Positions 16,221 to 25,340 of a stretch of DNA of 64,000 bases are shown here, in pieces (the first letter of the stretch is position 1; every line of letters starts with the position of its first letter). The stretch is from assembly GCA_021811435.1 (NCBI GenBank), contig JAJZOR010000006.1, forward strand, positions 1 to 64,000, given 5' to 3'. Both the position numbers and the translations under genes were made by a program. Below the pieces are notes generated by a model. That model saw only the letters and a program-made list of their open reading frames with translations, did no database searches and was not told the DNA's origin. This DNA is from Microcaldota archaeon (GTDB lineage: Archaea > Micrarchaeota > Micrarchaeia > Micrarchaeales > Micrarchaeaceae).

Positions 16221-17069
16221 ATGAGGCTGGGCTTCCACATGTCAATAGCCGGCTCTGTGGCCAACGCGCCAAGGAGCACGATAGCAAGTGGATATAATGC
16301 GTTCCAGATGTTCGTGTCAAGTTCGCGTTCATGGAGGCACTCTAAGATAAAGAAACCCGACTCGGAGGAGTTCAGGAGGCTGGTCGTTGGTGGCGACCTC
16401 AATGCTTACGCCCACATACCGTACCTATGCAACCCCTCGTCTACGAATCCGGAGGTGCATAGGAAGAGCGTGGGGATGCTGATTGACAACATGAAAAACT
16501 GCGAACAGCTCGGGGTGCGTTACCTCGTAGTACATCTGGGCTCGCATCTGGGGAAAGGGCTTGATGAGGGCGTATCCAACGCATGCAAGGCGTTCGAATC
16601 CGGAATCGAGGCTACAAGGAACGTGGAGATTCTGCTGGAGAACACCGCAGGCTACAAGAACAGCGTCGGCTCCAGATTCGGGGAAATCGCGGAAATAATC
16701 GGTAGGGTCGGCTCTAGGCGCATTGGCATGTGCCTGGACACGTGCCACGCATTCGCTGCTGGTTACGACCTGCGCACACCCCGCAGCGTGACAGGGGTGA
16801 TGGATGAGCTGGACGGCACTGTGGGCATCGGCAAGGTCAAGCTGGTGCATCTGAACGACGCGAAATACGGGCTGGCCAGCCACCTAGATAGGCATTGGCA
16901 CTTGGGCGCGGGACACATCGGCAGGGAGGGTTTCATTGCGCTTTTCAGGAACGGGGCGCTTAACGGCTGCGGCTTCATAATGGAGACCCCAGCCATGGCC
17001 GAGTCGGATGAGGCCATGAACTACAAATTCGCAAGGAGCATGATGGCTAACGCCGGGCTAGAGGTTTAG
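16221..17069 (+). CDS. nfo: Endonuclease IV (AP endonuclease)
   Basis: A 282-residue TIM-barrel AP endonuclease that cleaves 5' to abasic sites in base-excision repair using three zinc ions. Visible landmarks are RLGFHMSIAGS, HIPYLCNPSS, YLVVHLGSHLG (signature 1), ILLENTAGYKNSVG, IGMCLDTCHAFAAGYD (signature 2), VHLNDAKYGLASHLDRHWHL and GFIMETPAM. All expected metal-ligand positions appear kept. Length equals the family norm. TTG 16218 precedes ATG 16221, which is used. It is divergent from the TRAM/metalloprotease unit. Confidence 0.97.
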   Translation: MRLGFHMSIAGSVANAPRSTIASGYNAFQMFVSSSRSWRHSKIKKPDSEEFRRLVVGGDLNAYAHIPYLCNPSSTNPEVHRKSVGMLIDNMKNCEQLGVRYLVVHLGSHLGKGLDEGVSNACKAFESGIEATRNVEILLENTAGYKNSVGSRFGEIAEIIGRVGSRRIGMCLDTCHAFAAGYDLRTPRSVTGVMDELDGTVGIGKVKLVHLNDAKYGLASHLDRHWHLGAGHIGREGFIALFRNGALNGCGFIMETPAMAESDEAMNYKFARSMMANAGLEV

Positions 17070-17116
17070 TGGCAGGCCGGGGAAAGCCATTAAGACATTG
17101 GGGCCAAAAGTTTAGC

Positions 17117-17557
17117 ATGGCGATACTGAAAAAGAAGGACCTTCAGGGGCTGTTCATTCTCCTTGCGGTCATCTACCTGTTCGATGCCGTAGCCACAGTG
17201 TTTTTCGCGACTTTCGGTGCCATCGTATTCGCGATAATTGCCGGCCTGGCGTTCTTCAGCGGCATGCAGGAGGGCGCCGGTCTGATAGGCGACCAGCGTG
17301 ATGAAAGCATAAGCTGGATTATAAGGGCGAGCATAGCCGTCATGCTGGTAGGGGTGCTATTCCTTAACCTGTATCTCGTTGCGATAGGTATCCTAATAGC
17401 CGAGATTACGCTGTTCCTGCCAAATGATGGGATAGAGATTGACTTGTGGGGCGTCTACGTGCATGCGATACCCAGCTCCAGGAAGCAGAGCAGCAGGCCA
17501 AAGCCTGCGGAGCAGAAAGACGAAAATGCCGCAGTGCCCAAAAATCAAGATGAATGA
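17117..17557 (+). CDS. Small multi-span membrane protein
   Basis: A 146-residue protein with three to four membrane segments: FILLAVIYLFDAVATVFFAT, GAIVFAIIAGLAFFSGMQ, and the pair IRASIAVMLVGVLFLNLYLV and AIGILIAEITLFL. A charged, proline-rich cytoplasmic tail (SSRKQSSRPKPAEQKDE) ends it. No family recognised. ATG 17117 (MAILKKKD) is chosen because the upstream in-frame extension to 17069 overlaps the nfo stop region and is not hydrophobic. It follows nfo by 47 bases on the same strand. Confidence 0.7.
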   Translation: MAILKKKDLQGLFILLAVIYLFDAVATVFFATFGAIVFAIIAGLAFFSGMQEGAGLIGDQRDESISWIIRASIAVMLVGVLFLNLYLVAIGILIAEITLFLPNDGIEIDLWGVYVHAIPSSRKQSSRPKPAEQKDENAAVPKNQDE

Positions 17558-17583
17558 CGCCGCGACCAATCAGATCTGCAGGA

Positions 17584-18030
17584 TTAACGTATGTAAGTCC
17601 CCATATAGCTTGCCTTTTCGATTATCTTGCCGCGCATTGCCGAGTCGACGCCCGACCTGCTGCTGCCACGATCTATATCTAATCTATCGGCGTTGAGGGC
17701 GTATACGGTAAAGTAGTATCTGTGGGGTTTGCCTGGGGGCGGGCATGGTCCGCCGTATCCGTTTCTGCCGAAATCGTTCGTTGCGGACCTTAGCGAATTC
17801 CCGTTCCCTGCGCCTTCCGGTATCGACTTTGTATCGGGCGATATATCATAAGCTATCCAGTGAGTGAAAAGGCCCACAGGAGCATCGGGATCATCCATTA
17901 TAAGGACCAGCGATTTGGCGCCTAGCGGTGCGCCATCTATCTCTATCTCTGGGGATGCGTCGTCGCCGTCACATGAGAATCTCTTAGGTATGGCCGCGCC
18001 GTTTCCGAACGCCTTGACATTTATCTTCAT
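17584..18030 (-). CDS. YbhB/YbcL-family PEBP-like protein
   Basis: A 148-residue phosphatidylethanolamine-binding-protein relative. It has IPKRFSCDGDDASPEIEI, SLVLIMDDPDAPVGLFTHWI (the DPDAP and THW ligand-pocket motifs), GRNGYGGPCPPPGKPHRYYF and YALNADRLD, all typical of prokaryotic PEBP proteins. These bind small anionic ligands; a Raf-inhibitor name is historical. No signal peptide. It is convergent with the small membrane protein gene at 17117 and divergent from 18134. Confidence 0.95.
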   Translation of the reverse strand: MKINVKAFGNGAAIPKRFSCDGDDASPEIEIDGAPLGAKSLVLIMDDPDAPVGLFTHWIAYDISPDTKSIPEGAGNGNSLRSATNDFGRNGYGGPCPPPGKPHRYYFTVYALNADRLDIDRGSSRSGVDSAMRGKIIEKASYMGTYIR

Positions 18031-18133
18031 ATTATGGCTTTAGGCGGTCGAAAATATAAAATCCCATAAGGTGAGGTGCCGTGCCCAATAATCATTAATA
18101 TAAATCTGTTTTGCATACTATTCCTGGTACTTT

Positions 18134-18499
18134 ATGGCTAGGAGGAAACCGATCAAATCGAGTGACCTTGACGATGTCATAGCCTCACTTGAGGCACGGG
18201 AGAGCAGGTACGCGCAGCTGCCGGCTGCGGCTGCAGACATAAAAGGCAGGATTCTGATAGGCACTGTGGAGCAGTTTTTCGGCAAAATCAATGTTGTAGC
18301 GGTAAAGCTTTCTGGCAAACTCTCGGTAGGGGATATAATAGAGATAGGCACCGAAGAGGAGGCGATAAGGCAGAGGGTGTCCAGCATGCAGATAGAGCGG
18401 GAGGATGTGAAGGAGGCTGGCGATGGGGAATCCGTCGGCATAAAAATAAAGTACAGAGTGCCAATAGGCAGCGACGTATACAGGATGGCGTCGGACTGA
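18134..18499 (+). CDS. EF-Tu domain-2-like beta-barrel protein
   Basis: A 121-residue protein. The first 35 residues are basic and helical (ARRKPIKSSDLDDVIASLEA). The rest, RILIGTVEQFFGKINVVAVK then LSGKLSVGDIIEIG, QRVSSMQIEREDVKEAGDG and SVGIKIKYRV, follows the translation-factor domain-2 barrel pattern (G.V...f.k..va.v.l.g.l.vGD.i.i......v.smq......a..G..vgi). No GTPase domain is attached. Stand-alone barrels of this type occur in archaea with unknown roles; an RNA or protein contact role is plausible. A taatataaat box sits about 30 bases upstream. Confidence 0.7.
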   Translation: MARRKPIKSSDLDDVIASLEARESRYAQLPAAAADIKGRILIGTVEQFFGKINVVAVKLSGKLSVGDIIEIGTEEEAIRQRVSSMQIEREDVKEAGDGESVGIKIKYRVPIGSDVYRMASD

Positions 18500-18603
18500 T
18501 GCTTCTGCATAATACAAATGCTAAAGTATAATGGTTCCGATGCAATTTCACGACTTCTAGGTTCGGCTACCTTCCTTGCGCTCCATTTCACTGCGACTTA
18601 AAT

Positions 18604-20066
18604 TCAAGGATTTATCGGCGGCGTAGACCACAGGTAGATAAGCGCCCTTCCATTGCCTCCCGTACCTCCATGTGAATTGCACCCACAACTAAGTGACGCT
18701 CCACCGCTGCCGCAGTTAGCGGTATTTGTATCGGAGGTGTATCCATTAGGCCCGTAAGCCAGTATTATGATGCCCCCTCCGCCCCCTGCGGCCTAGCCTC
18801 CGCAATTCCCGTTCGCTCCATTTGTGCCGTTAGCGTTTATAATCCCGTTTGTTATGGCATTCGCTTGGATGTATACGCCGTAACTGCCCGACCCTCCAGA
18901 CCCTGCGCAGCCACTGCCGCTCATTTGAACCCCGCCGCCGCCGGATAGATATGCAGTGAGCCTCCCGTATACCATGTATTTATTAACGCATTTGTTATCG
19001 TAGGCGCAATAGGTGTGCTCCCAGAACCACCGCCGCCTGCGGTTCCGGCGCCTCCGTAAACCTGAGTGTTACCCCCTGCTCCGCCGCATCCGTTACTTGG
19101 GCATGAGCCCCACCCTCCGCCTCCTCCTCCTGAACCTGCGTATGACGATGAGAAACTCGCACCAACTCCGCCGGTGCCGCCGCCGCTTTGTCCAGCACCT
19201 CCTGAGTTTGGTATCAGCCCTGCATTTATCGTCCCTGAATTTATGAAATTGCCGCCTGCGATTAGTGCGTAACCGTCTGCTGTAAGCGTAACTCCGCCGT
19301 TTATAGTAATGCTTGCGGTAGTCAGGATATTCCCGGTCAATGTGCAGCTGCCGCAGCTTGAATCAAATACTATGTTGTTGCCTCCGCTATATCCGTCTGT
19401 CGGGTCGAATGTCGTTCCTATTGTCGTTGTAGTCGTGGATGAGGTGGTCGACGTAGTTGAGCTCGATTTAGAGGAGGTGGATGAGGTAGAAGTGATGGAA
19501 GTCCCGGAACTGAAAGCATTTGCTCCGCCCTGCTTCACGTTCGCGGTCCCTACCTTGGCGAAGTTCGTCTGGTTAGAGCAAATAGGGCTAGCGCAGTAAG
19601 CCAGCCACACATAGCCTGTGAACGGCGTGCCCACCGGTATGTTAGCCTCCGGTATGTCCCCGGCTGTGGTGTAAAGGAAACTCACCGACACGACCTGCGA
19701 TGGGGTCAGCGTGCCCACCTGCACCATGTTGGCAATTGAAGACTCGGAGAAGTTTACCGGAAGCCCTGTGCTGCCTACATCATCCGACACTGACGCGACG
19801 AACGCCCATGCATCGTAATAGTTTTGGCCGCTGGTCTGGCTTATGCTGACTCCTATGCCATTCGGCGTGTACGAAGGGTCCGAACAGGTGAAACCGGACT
19901 GCGGCGTGCACCCTGCTGGGATGTTTGATGATAAGTTAAACAGGCCCAGAGCGAAGAGCAGGCCGACTATAACTGCGATGGCAGGTATCGCCTACCAGTA
20001 CGTCATCAGGTACTCCATATGCGACTGGGCTTTTTCTGCTCCGTCCTTAAGTGTTCTGCGAGCCAT
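18604..20066 (-). pseudogene. Decayed class III signal-peptide surface protein, Gly-rich
   Basis: From ATG 20066 the frame reads a basic leader, then AQSHMEYLMTYW, a TAG (19992-19994), and AIPAIAVIVGLLFALGLF. In relatives this is MTYGWAIL, so TGG became TAG at the conserved Trp. The ectodomain continues with Cys pairs, GLPVNFSES, a Thr/Ser-rich hinge and long Gly-rich stretches. A frameshift near 18950-18975 moves the reading frame to TAYLSGGGGVQMSG, and a second TAG (about 18796) follows GNCGG before the tail ALIYLWSTPPINP ends at 18604. Three lesions make it a pseudogene unless the stops are misassembled. It is a paralogue of the gene at the left edge. Confidence 0.8.
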
Positions 20067-20227
20067 CATATCATTCTTGGCAGACAGTTGGTATAAACAT
20101 CTGGAAACAAATAATAGACTTTGGAATCAAAGGCGCGGCACAAATGGATCCGTTCGAAGCTACGACCCTCTACGGTCCTATTACGGTATTAAATACTTTA
20201 GTAGGAGATTTATATCGAGGTGCCACA

Positions 20228-21112
20228 ATGGAGAAGCGCGTCCAATCCGCCGCTAGACGGAATGGTGCAGATACGGTGCATGAGACGGGCCCCTACATGC
20301 AAATCGCCAACGAGGCGATTGCTAGGGAGGAGGCGGCTGACAATAACGATAAAACCGAATGCGCAATGCCCAGTCCGGAAAATCCATCCTTAAGATCCGA
20401 GGAAACCGGTCTATTCGTATCTATAAAGAGCGTAGCTAGGGAGGCCGTCAGGGCGTTCTGGCTTGTTGCCATTTATGCGAATCCGGTCATGGAATTCAAG
20501 CATTACGTTGGGTTGTATATCAACCATGGAAAGGAGAGAAAGGCCAGGGCGCCTGAAACGCTTGAAGCCAGGCAGAGTTGCGGAGACCCTGCCCTAATTA
20601 TGCGCACCGGCAGGGACGGATTGCCGTACGTGATGGAGGACGAAGTAGCCAACATGGAGCTAAGGGGGACATCGCTATACTACAAAAAGATAAACATGAA
20701 AGCAAGCTGGCACATACCAGAGAACCAGTTCGCGCTAATGGAAAAGCTGCACGAAATCGCTCCGGATGAGATGGCGCAGCCAATAGCGCTTGTCAGGGGC
20801 AAGGGCGGGGAGGCGCTCGGGTACCTCATGGAAAGGGTGATTGGTGTGCCTCTGGAAGACGCGCTTGCAAGCGGAAGCCTTACCGAGCGACAAAAGGAAA
20901 AGATATGGAAGTCGCTGTCAGAGGCGGTCGGCAAGTTCCACAGCAATGGGTTGGGGCATGGCGACCTGAACATGGGCAATGTAATGGTAACTCGGGATTT
21001 CAAGGTAAAGCTGATTGACCCACTTGATGACACCGTATGGAACAGATGGTTGAGCATCAAGGAGGACCTGAACTGGCTGGACTACATACACGCAAGGCTC
21101 GGCGTGCGATAA
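20228..21112 (+). CDS. Protein-kinase-like phosphotransferase
   Basis: A 294-residue protein. The second half has a kinase-like fold: LYYKKIN with a possible ATP-binding Lys, NQFALMEKLHEIA (helix C), the hinge-like YLMERVIGVPLEDAL, catalytic loop FHSNGLGHGDLNMGNVMV (H-G-D-x-x-x-x-N) and KVKLIDPLDD, where DP replaces DFG as in RIO/Bud32 and small-molecule kinases. The first 130 residues are charged and of unknown fold. No glycine-rich loop is evident. Substrate unknown. The start is ATG 20228; attaaata and gatttatat boxes lie upstream. Confidence 0.75.
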   Translation: MEKRVQSAARRNGADTVHETGPYMQIANEAIAREEAADNNDKTECAMPSPENPSLRSEETGLFVSIKSVAREAVRAFWLVAIYANPVMEFKHYVGLYINHGKERKARAPETLEARQSCGDPALIMRTGRDGLPYVMEDEVANMELRGTSLYYKKINMKASWHIPENQFALMEKLHEIAPDEMAQPIALVRGKGGEALGYLMERVIGVPLEDALASGSLTERQKEKIWKSLSEAVGKFHSNGLGHGDLNMGNVMVTRDFKVKLIDPLDDTVWNRWLSIKEDLNWLDYIHARLGVR

Positions 21113-21222
21113 ACTGCGCGGCAGCAATGTTCATGCAATGACCCAAATCCATATGAGGCGTGGCGTAACGGGTGCGGCGCGCCATTCCGATTCTAATTGC
21201 ATATGGCTAGCAGGTTGGTAAA

Positions 21223-21621
21223 ATGCCGATACATGAAAACATCGATTCCCTAATGCTTGACGCGGCCAAAATGGGCGACTTCGAAAGCGTAAAGCGGTTG
21301 CTCATTGAAGGCGCAGACGTAAACGCGAAAACGCCGATAGGCACTACGGCGCTGATGTACGCGGCGCGGGCCAACAACGTCGGTATCGTCAGCATGCTGC
21401 TAGACAAGGGCGCGGACATAAATGCCAGGACCCTGCGTAACCAGACCGTGCTGATATACGGCATAGCTGGCGGTAATTTGGAACTGGTGGCGCTGCTGCT
21501 TGACAGGGGCGCCGATTTCAATGCCGAGGACAGCGACGGCGACACCGCCCTCAATATAGCGCAGAGAAACGGCTACGTTGAAATAGCGCGCCTACTTATA
21601 AAACGCGGAGCCAAAGCCTAA
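21223..21621 (+). CDS. Ankyrin-repeat protein
   Basis: A 132-residue protein made of an N-terminal cap and about four ankyrin repeats: LMLDAAKMGDFESVKRLLIE, then GADVNAKTPIGTTALMYAAR, GADINARTLRNQTVLIYGIA, and GADFNAEDSDGDTALNIAQR. Each shows the G-T-x-L-x-x-A core and the GAD-N turn. No other domain and no signal peptide, so it is a small cytoplasmic protein-binding module. Ankyrin proteins are uncommon in archaea but recurrent in host-associated DPANN lineages; a role in host contact is speculation. The start may be GTG or TTG upstream, but the ATG 21223 fits. Confidence 0.92.
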   Translation: MPIHENIDSLMLDAAKMGDFESVKRLLIEGADVNAKTPIGTTALMYAARANNVGIVSMLLDKGADINARTLRNQTVLIYGIAGGNLELVALLLDRGADFNAEDSDGDTALNIAQRNGYVEIARLLIKRGAKA

Positions 21622-21657
21622 TGCTGCGCGCGTATCTTTGTTACGGTCCGAACGCCT

Positions 21658-21927
21658 CTATTCTATCAGCTTCATTGCTTCGTCTATGTGGATTGCAGGC
21701 AGCGTCTCGTGCGTCACCATGTCAGCCATAGCCATGCTGTACTTCAACATGGCCTTCGCATCCGGTGCTTCGGCTATCGCCGCTCCGTCGAACCTGCCCA
21801 GCGTGAAGTACTCGGATATGTACTTTATCCCCAGCTTCTGCATGATCGGCGGGGAAATCCGCATGAACTCCTCCTTCATCTCCTTAGTCGGCCTTTTCCT
21901 GAACTTGTACAGTACCAAGAACAGCAT
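21658..21927 (-). CDS. GYD-domain-like small protein
   Basis: An 89-residue protein: LFLVLYKFRKRPTKEMKEEF, GIKYISEYFTLGRFDGAAIA, EAPDAKAMLKYSMAMADMVT and LPAIHIDEAMKLI. A beta-alpha-beta-beta-alpha-beta pattern with YFTLGRFDGAAIAEAPD matches GYD-type dimeric alpha/beta-barrel proteins (..yyt.G.yD.v...eapd...). Function unknown; the fold usually binds small ligands. It is convergent with the ankyrin gene. Confidence 0.8.
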   Translation of the reverse strand: MLFLVLYKFRKRPTKEMKEEFMRISPPIMQKLGIKYISEYFTLGRFDGAAIAEAPDAKAMLKYSMAMADMVTHETLPAIHIDEAMKLIE

Positions 21928-22189
21928 TTATACACCTGTTAGGGCTTCATAATAAAGGTATAAAATGGTTCTGTGCGGGCGTTTACATGGGGCGCGCCTT
22001 TGAAAGCGCTATACTGCGTAAACGATATCACGATTTTATATGGCTTTGATAAAGCAATAAAAGAAGGAGCCTGCGCTGGCAGGATGCTTTGCCCCATTCA
22101 GGGCCTAGCGCTGGATATTTCAGTGAATCGGGCCGCTGCGGAAAACTCTATATACTTAACCATGGAAACAGATTGTATGTAGTGTTTTG

Positions 22190-24214
22190 ATGGCCACGAC
22201 ATCCAAAGAGCGACCTGAGGAGGCTGAAATAGCCGTTGAAAAAGCCGATACCAAGCAAGCCCCAGGATTTTCTGTCAAGTACATGGACAGGTCAGCGGAT
22301 CCGTGGCAGGACTTTTACACTTATGCGGCTGGCGAATGGATAAGGACCCACCCAGTTCCGCCGGACAAATCCGAGTATGGCGCGTTCAACGAACTGAATG
22401 ACTGGAATCTGGAGCTTCTTCGCAAGATAGCCGAGGAGTCAGCGGCGGACAAGTCCGCACCGGCAGGTTCATACAACAAAATGGTTGGCGATTTCTACAC
22501 ATCAGCTATGGACACATCACGCATCAATGGCCTTAGGTTCGCTCCGATAGACGATATCTGGCAGAGCGTTTCGCAGATAAAATCTAAGGGTGACATAGCG
22601 CGCCTGATCCCGGAGCTGCATCTAGAAGGCGTGGACGCATTTTTCAGTTCCGGCTCCGGCACAGACCTCAAGAACAGCACTACCTATGCTTTCTACCTCG
22701 GCCAAGGCGGCATTTCGCTGCCTGACCGCGATTACTACCTGTCTGACAACTTCGCGCAGGTGCGCGGCGAATTCCGCGAACACGTGGCCAAGATGTTCAT
22801 GCTTAGGGGCATACCTGAGCAGCAGGCGAGGCAGTGGGCTGACACGGTGCTGGAAATAGAGACTGACATGGCCAAGTCAAGTAGGACCAGGGACGAACTG
22901 CGCGATGACGAGAAGAACTACAACAGGGTCGACCCGGCGCAACTGGGCTCCAAGTACGGCGAGCTTTCACTCGATAGATACCTGAAGGAACTCGGAGTTC
23001 CCGCCACGCAATACGTCGTGGTCGGTCAGCCGGAGTTCTTCGATTTCATAAACGGCCAGCTAGTCAAGCGCAGCGTAGAAGAATTGAAAATATACTTATA
23101 TTGGCAGACGATCCATGCGTACGCCTCGGCGCTGCACAAGGACGTCAAGGACGAGAACTTCGACATGTTCGGCCGAAAGCTAACCGGGCAGCTGCAGCAG
23201 AAGCCCAGGTGGAAGGAGGCGCTAGGCGTCATAAACGGCACCATAGGGGAAGCGATGGGCAAGCTTTACGTTGACAGGCATTTCGACGAGAATGCGCGCA
23301 ATAAGGCCGGCGAACTCGTTGGCGACATACTGTCTGTGCTGAGGGACAGGCTCCAGAATCTGTCATGGATGTCGGACGCAACGCGCAAGCAGGCTCTCGC
23401 CAAGCTCGACAAGCTCAACGTCAAGATAGGCTGCCCTGACAAGTTCAGGGATTACACAGGGCTTGACATAAAGGCTGACGATTTCGTAGGCAACATAAGG
23501 CGCGCGGTCGAGTTCGAGGTTAGGAGACAGGCTGGCAGGGTAGGAAAGCCCGTGGATAAGAAGGAGTGGGGCATGACGCCGCAGACAGTTAACGCCTACT
23601 ATTCTCCCACAGAGAACGAGATAGTCTTCCCGGCAGGCATACTCCAGCCGCCCTTCTTCGACGCTGCGATGGACGCCGCGGTGAACTACGGCTCCATAGG
23701 CGCAGTCATAGGCCACGAGATAACGCACGGCTTCGACGACCAGGGCAGGCTTTACGACGCGGACGGCAACCTCCACAGCTGGTGGACACCGGATGACGAA
23801 AAGCAGTTCAAGGCGAGGAGCGACTTGGTAGTGCAGGCTTACGGGGCCGAGGAGGCGCTGCCCAAGATGTTCATAAACGGCAATCTCACGCTAGGCGAGA
23901 ACATAGCAGACCTGGGCGGGGTCAGCATAGCCTACGAGGCGCTGCAGAGGCGCATCGCGAAGGATCCAGCCATTGGCCAGGCAGCGGACGGGCTTACCCC
24001 AGAGCAGCGTTTCTTCATCTCGTATGCACAGACATGGAGGGAGTCGATAACAAACCAGGAATTGCAGATGCTACTGGTCACTGATCCGCACTCACCATCA
24101 AAGTACAGGGCGATAATACCATCGATAAACCATCCGGCCTTCGGCACAGCATTCCCTCCGTCAACTGATACGGATAAGGCAGCGCAGGCGAAGCCGAAGG
24201 TGGGTGTTTGGTAG
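22190..24214 (+). CDS. M13 (neprilysin/PepO-type) metallopeptidase
   Basis: A 674-residue M13 peptidase covering both lobes. The N-terminal DPWQDFYTYAAGEWIRTHPV is the family start (D.F..Y..G.W), ISLPDRDYYLS and ENEIVFPAGILQPPFFD are standard, and the active site is VIGHEITHGFDDQGRLYDAD (HExxH about residue 508) with ENIADLGG (GENxAD, third zinc ligand about residue 568). There is no signal peptide or membrane anchor, so it is probably cytoplasmic and digests small peptides. Start ATG 22190; a tctatatac box is about 40 bases upstream. M13 enzymes are widespread in bacteria and scattered in archaea, so transfer is likely. Confidence 0.96.
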   Translation: MATTSKERPEEAEIAVEKADTKQAPGFSVKYMDRSADPWQDFYTYAAGEWIRTHPVPPDKSEYGAFNELNDWNLELLRKIAEESAADKSAPAGSYNKMVGDFYTSAMDTSRINGLRFAPIDDIWQSVSQIKSKGDIARLIPELHLEGVDAFFSSGSGTDLKNSTTYAFYLGQGGISLPDRDYYLSDNFAQVRGEFREHVAKMFMLRGIPEQQARQWADTVLEIETDMAKSSRTRDELRDDEKNYNRVDPAQLGSKYGELSLDRYLKELGVPATQYVVVGQPEFFDFINGQLVKRSVEELKIYLYWQTIHAYASALHKDVKDENFDMFGRKLTGQLQQKPRWKEALGVINGTIGEAMGKLYVDRHFDENARNKAGELVGDILSVLRDRLQNLSWMSDATRKQALAKLDKLNVKIGCPDKFRDYTGLDIKADDFVGNIRRAVEFEVRRQAGRVGKPVDKKEWGMTPQTVNAYYSPTENEIVFPAGILQPPFFDAAMDAAVNYGSIGAVIGHEITHGFDDQGRLYDADGNLHSWWTPDDEKQFKARSDLVVQAYGAEEALPKMFINGNLTLGENIADLGGVSIAYEALQRRIAKDPAIGQAADGLTPEQRFFISYAQTWRESITNQELQMLLVTDPHSPSKYRAIIPSINHPAFGTAFPPSTDTDKAAQAKPKVGVW

Positions 24215-24504
24215 AGGGGCAACGCCTAGGCGGCGGCCAGGCATGCACTGTCGCTGAGATGGAACAATAATGCTGGCTTACGGCCCAGGAGGCCATACTG
24301 AGGGCACTTACAACATTAATGGCGACGGCGGGAGAATGGCCATGTCATTAGGTACCAGTGGCCCACTGCATCCGTAACACCGTAATTCTATTTTGGCACA
24401 TCGTAGTGGCGGACCAAGCCGTTTTGTACAAGTTACGCCGTCGTGGCATCTGCAAAATCAAATATTAAATACTTTGATAACGAAGCATAATCGCGGGTAG
24501 TTCA
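24215..24504. other. Intergenic region between M13 peptidase and adk-like gene
   Basis: About 290 bases. I see no convincing gene. The last 50 bases are AT-rich (caaatattaaatactttgata) and probably hold the promoter of the kinase gene. A 19-base tRNA-D-arm-like string lies against its start codon (see findings). Confidence 0.4.
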
Positions 24505-25107
24505 GTGGTAGACAGCATAATAATTGTTGTTGGCATACCTGGGTCAGGGAAGTCAAGCGCGCTAGAAGGGGTAGAGGCGGAGACGGGGGCAGTCGTAATC
24601 AGCGTTGGCACCGAGATGGCGAAGAAGGGTGGAGTAGCGGACAGGGACACGTTAAGGAAGGAAGCGGACGCAGAGGAAAAGGCAGCGGTACTGCGCAGGC
24701 GAGTACTAGAGGACGCATTGGACTCGGATGCAAAGACAATAATACTAGATACTCATGCTGTGGTCAAGACAAGCTCGGGCTACATGGAAGGGTTCAGCGA
24801 GGATGACATGAAAATGCTTGAAGGCAAGGTGAAGGCGGTGATATACGTCCATGCTGACGCGCCTGAGATAATAAAACGCAGGCAGAAAGATGCGGGGAGG
24901 CAGAGGGACGGTGAGACGGAACCAGAGGTTGAAGCGCAACAGAGGATGAGTGAGGACCTTTGCCTTAAAATAAGCGCTCGCTTAGGTGCTAAACTGTACG
25001 GCATAGACGGAACGAAGGCATCCAAGGAGGAAGTCAGGGACGAGATGCGCAGTATTATAAAGGAGGCTATAGGCACCGATAAAAGGAGGGCCAAAACGCA
25101 TGCGTGA
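24505..25107 (+). CDS. adkA: Archaeal AdkA-type adenylate kinase
   Basis: A 200-residue P-loop kinase. IIIVVGIPGSGKSSALEG is the Walker A loop, then AVVISVGTEMAKKGGVADRD and DTLRKEADAEE, TIILDTHAVVKTSSGYMEGF (Walker B / second acidic) and VIYVHADAPEIIKRRQKD. This order, with the short trimer-type layout and no lid zinc finger, fits archaeal AdkA, which interconverts AMP, ADP and ATP. The start is a GTG at 24505; no nearer ATG is in frame. Length is close to the family norm (about 190-196). Confidence 0.88.
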   Translation: MVDSIIIVVGIPGSGKSSALEGVEAETGAVVISVGTEMAKKGGVADRDTLRKEADAEEKAAVLRRRVLEDALDSDAKTIILDTHAVVKTSSGYMEGFSEDDMKMLEGKVKAVIYVHADAPEIIKRRQKDAGRQRDGETEPEVEAQQRMSEDLCLKISARLGAKLYGIDGTKASKEEVRDEMRSIIKEAIGTDKRRAKTHA

Positions 25108-25340
25108 ACGGCTTGGTATGGACTTCTTATTGCTCGGATTGACAGACAGCGTGTTTGCGTATGGCCGGTAACTGGACAAACTGAGTGAACTATCCTGAAG
25201 GCGCAATATATCTCGAATTTCTCTGGATCTGGCAAGTGCGTGAATCCAAAATCAACTTATACCATAGGGCGTGCCTTTTTATTATTGCCGTGCGAAGATA
25301 TTTTAGTTCTCAGTGCGTTACAAAAATTTAAGTTGATGAA

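Noticed and set aside
16076-16402. Minus-strand open frame beside endonuclease IV
   Set aside because: It overlaps the conserved start of nfo on the other strand and has no recognisable motif.
18921-19790. Minus-strand open frame as a stand-alone secreted protein
   Set aside because: It lacks the signal peptide, which is present upstream behind a TAG, and its end is a frameshift; it is part of the pseudogene at 18604-20066.
8752-20066. Genetic-code change with TGA or TAG read as an amino acid
   Set aside because: Dozens of long housekeeping genes here are read correctly with TAA, TAG and TGA as stops, so the internal stops are local lesions, not a reassignment.
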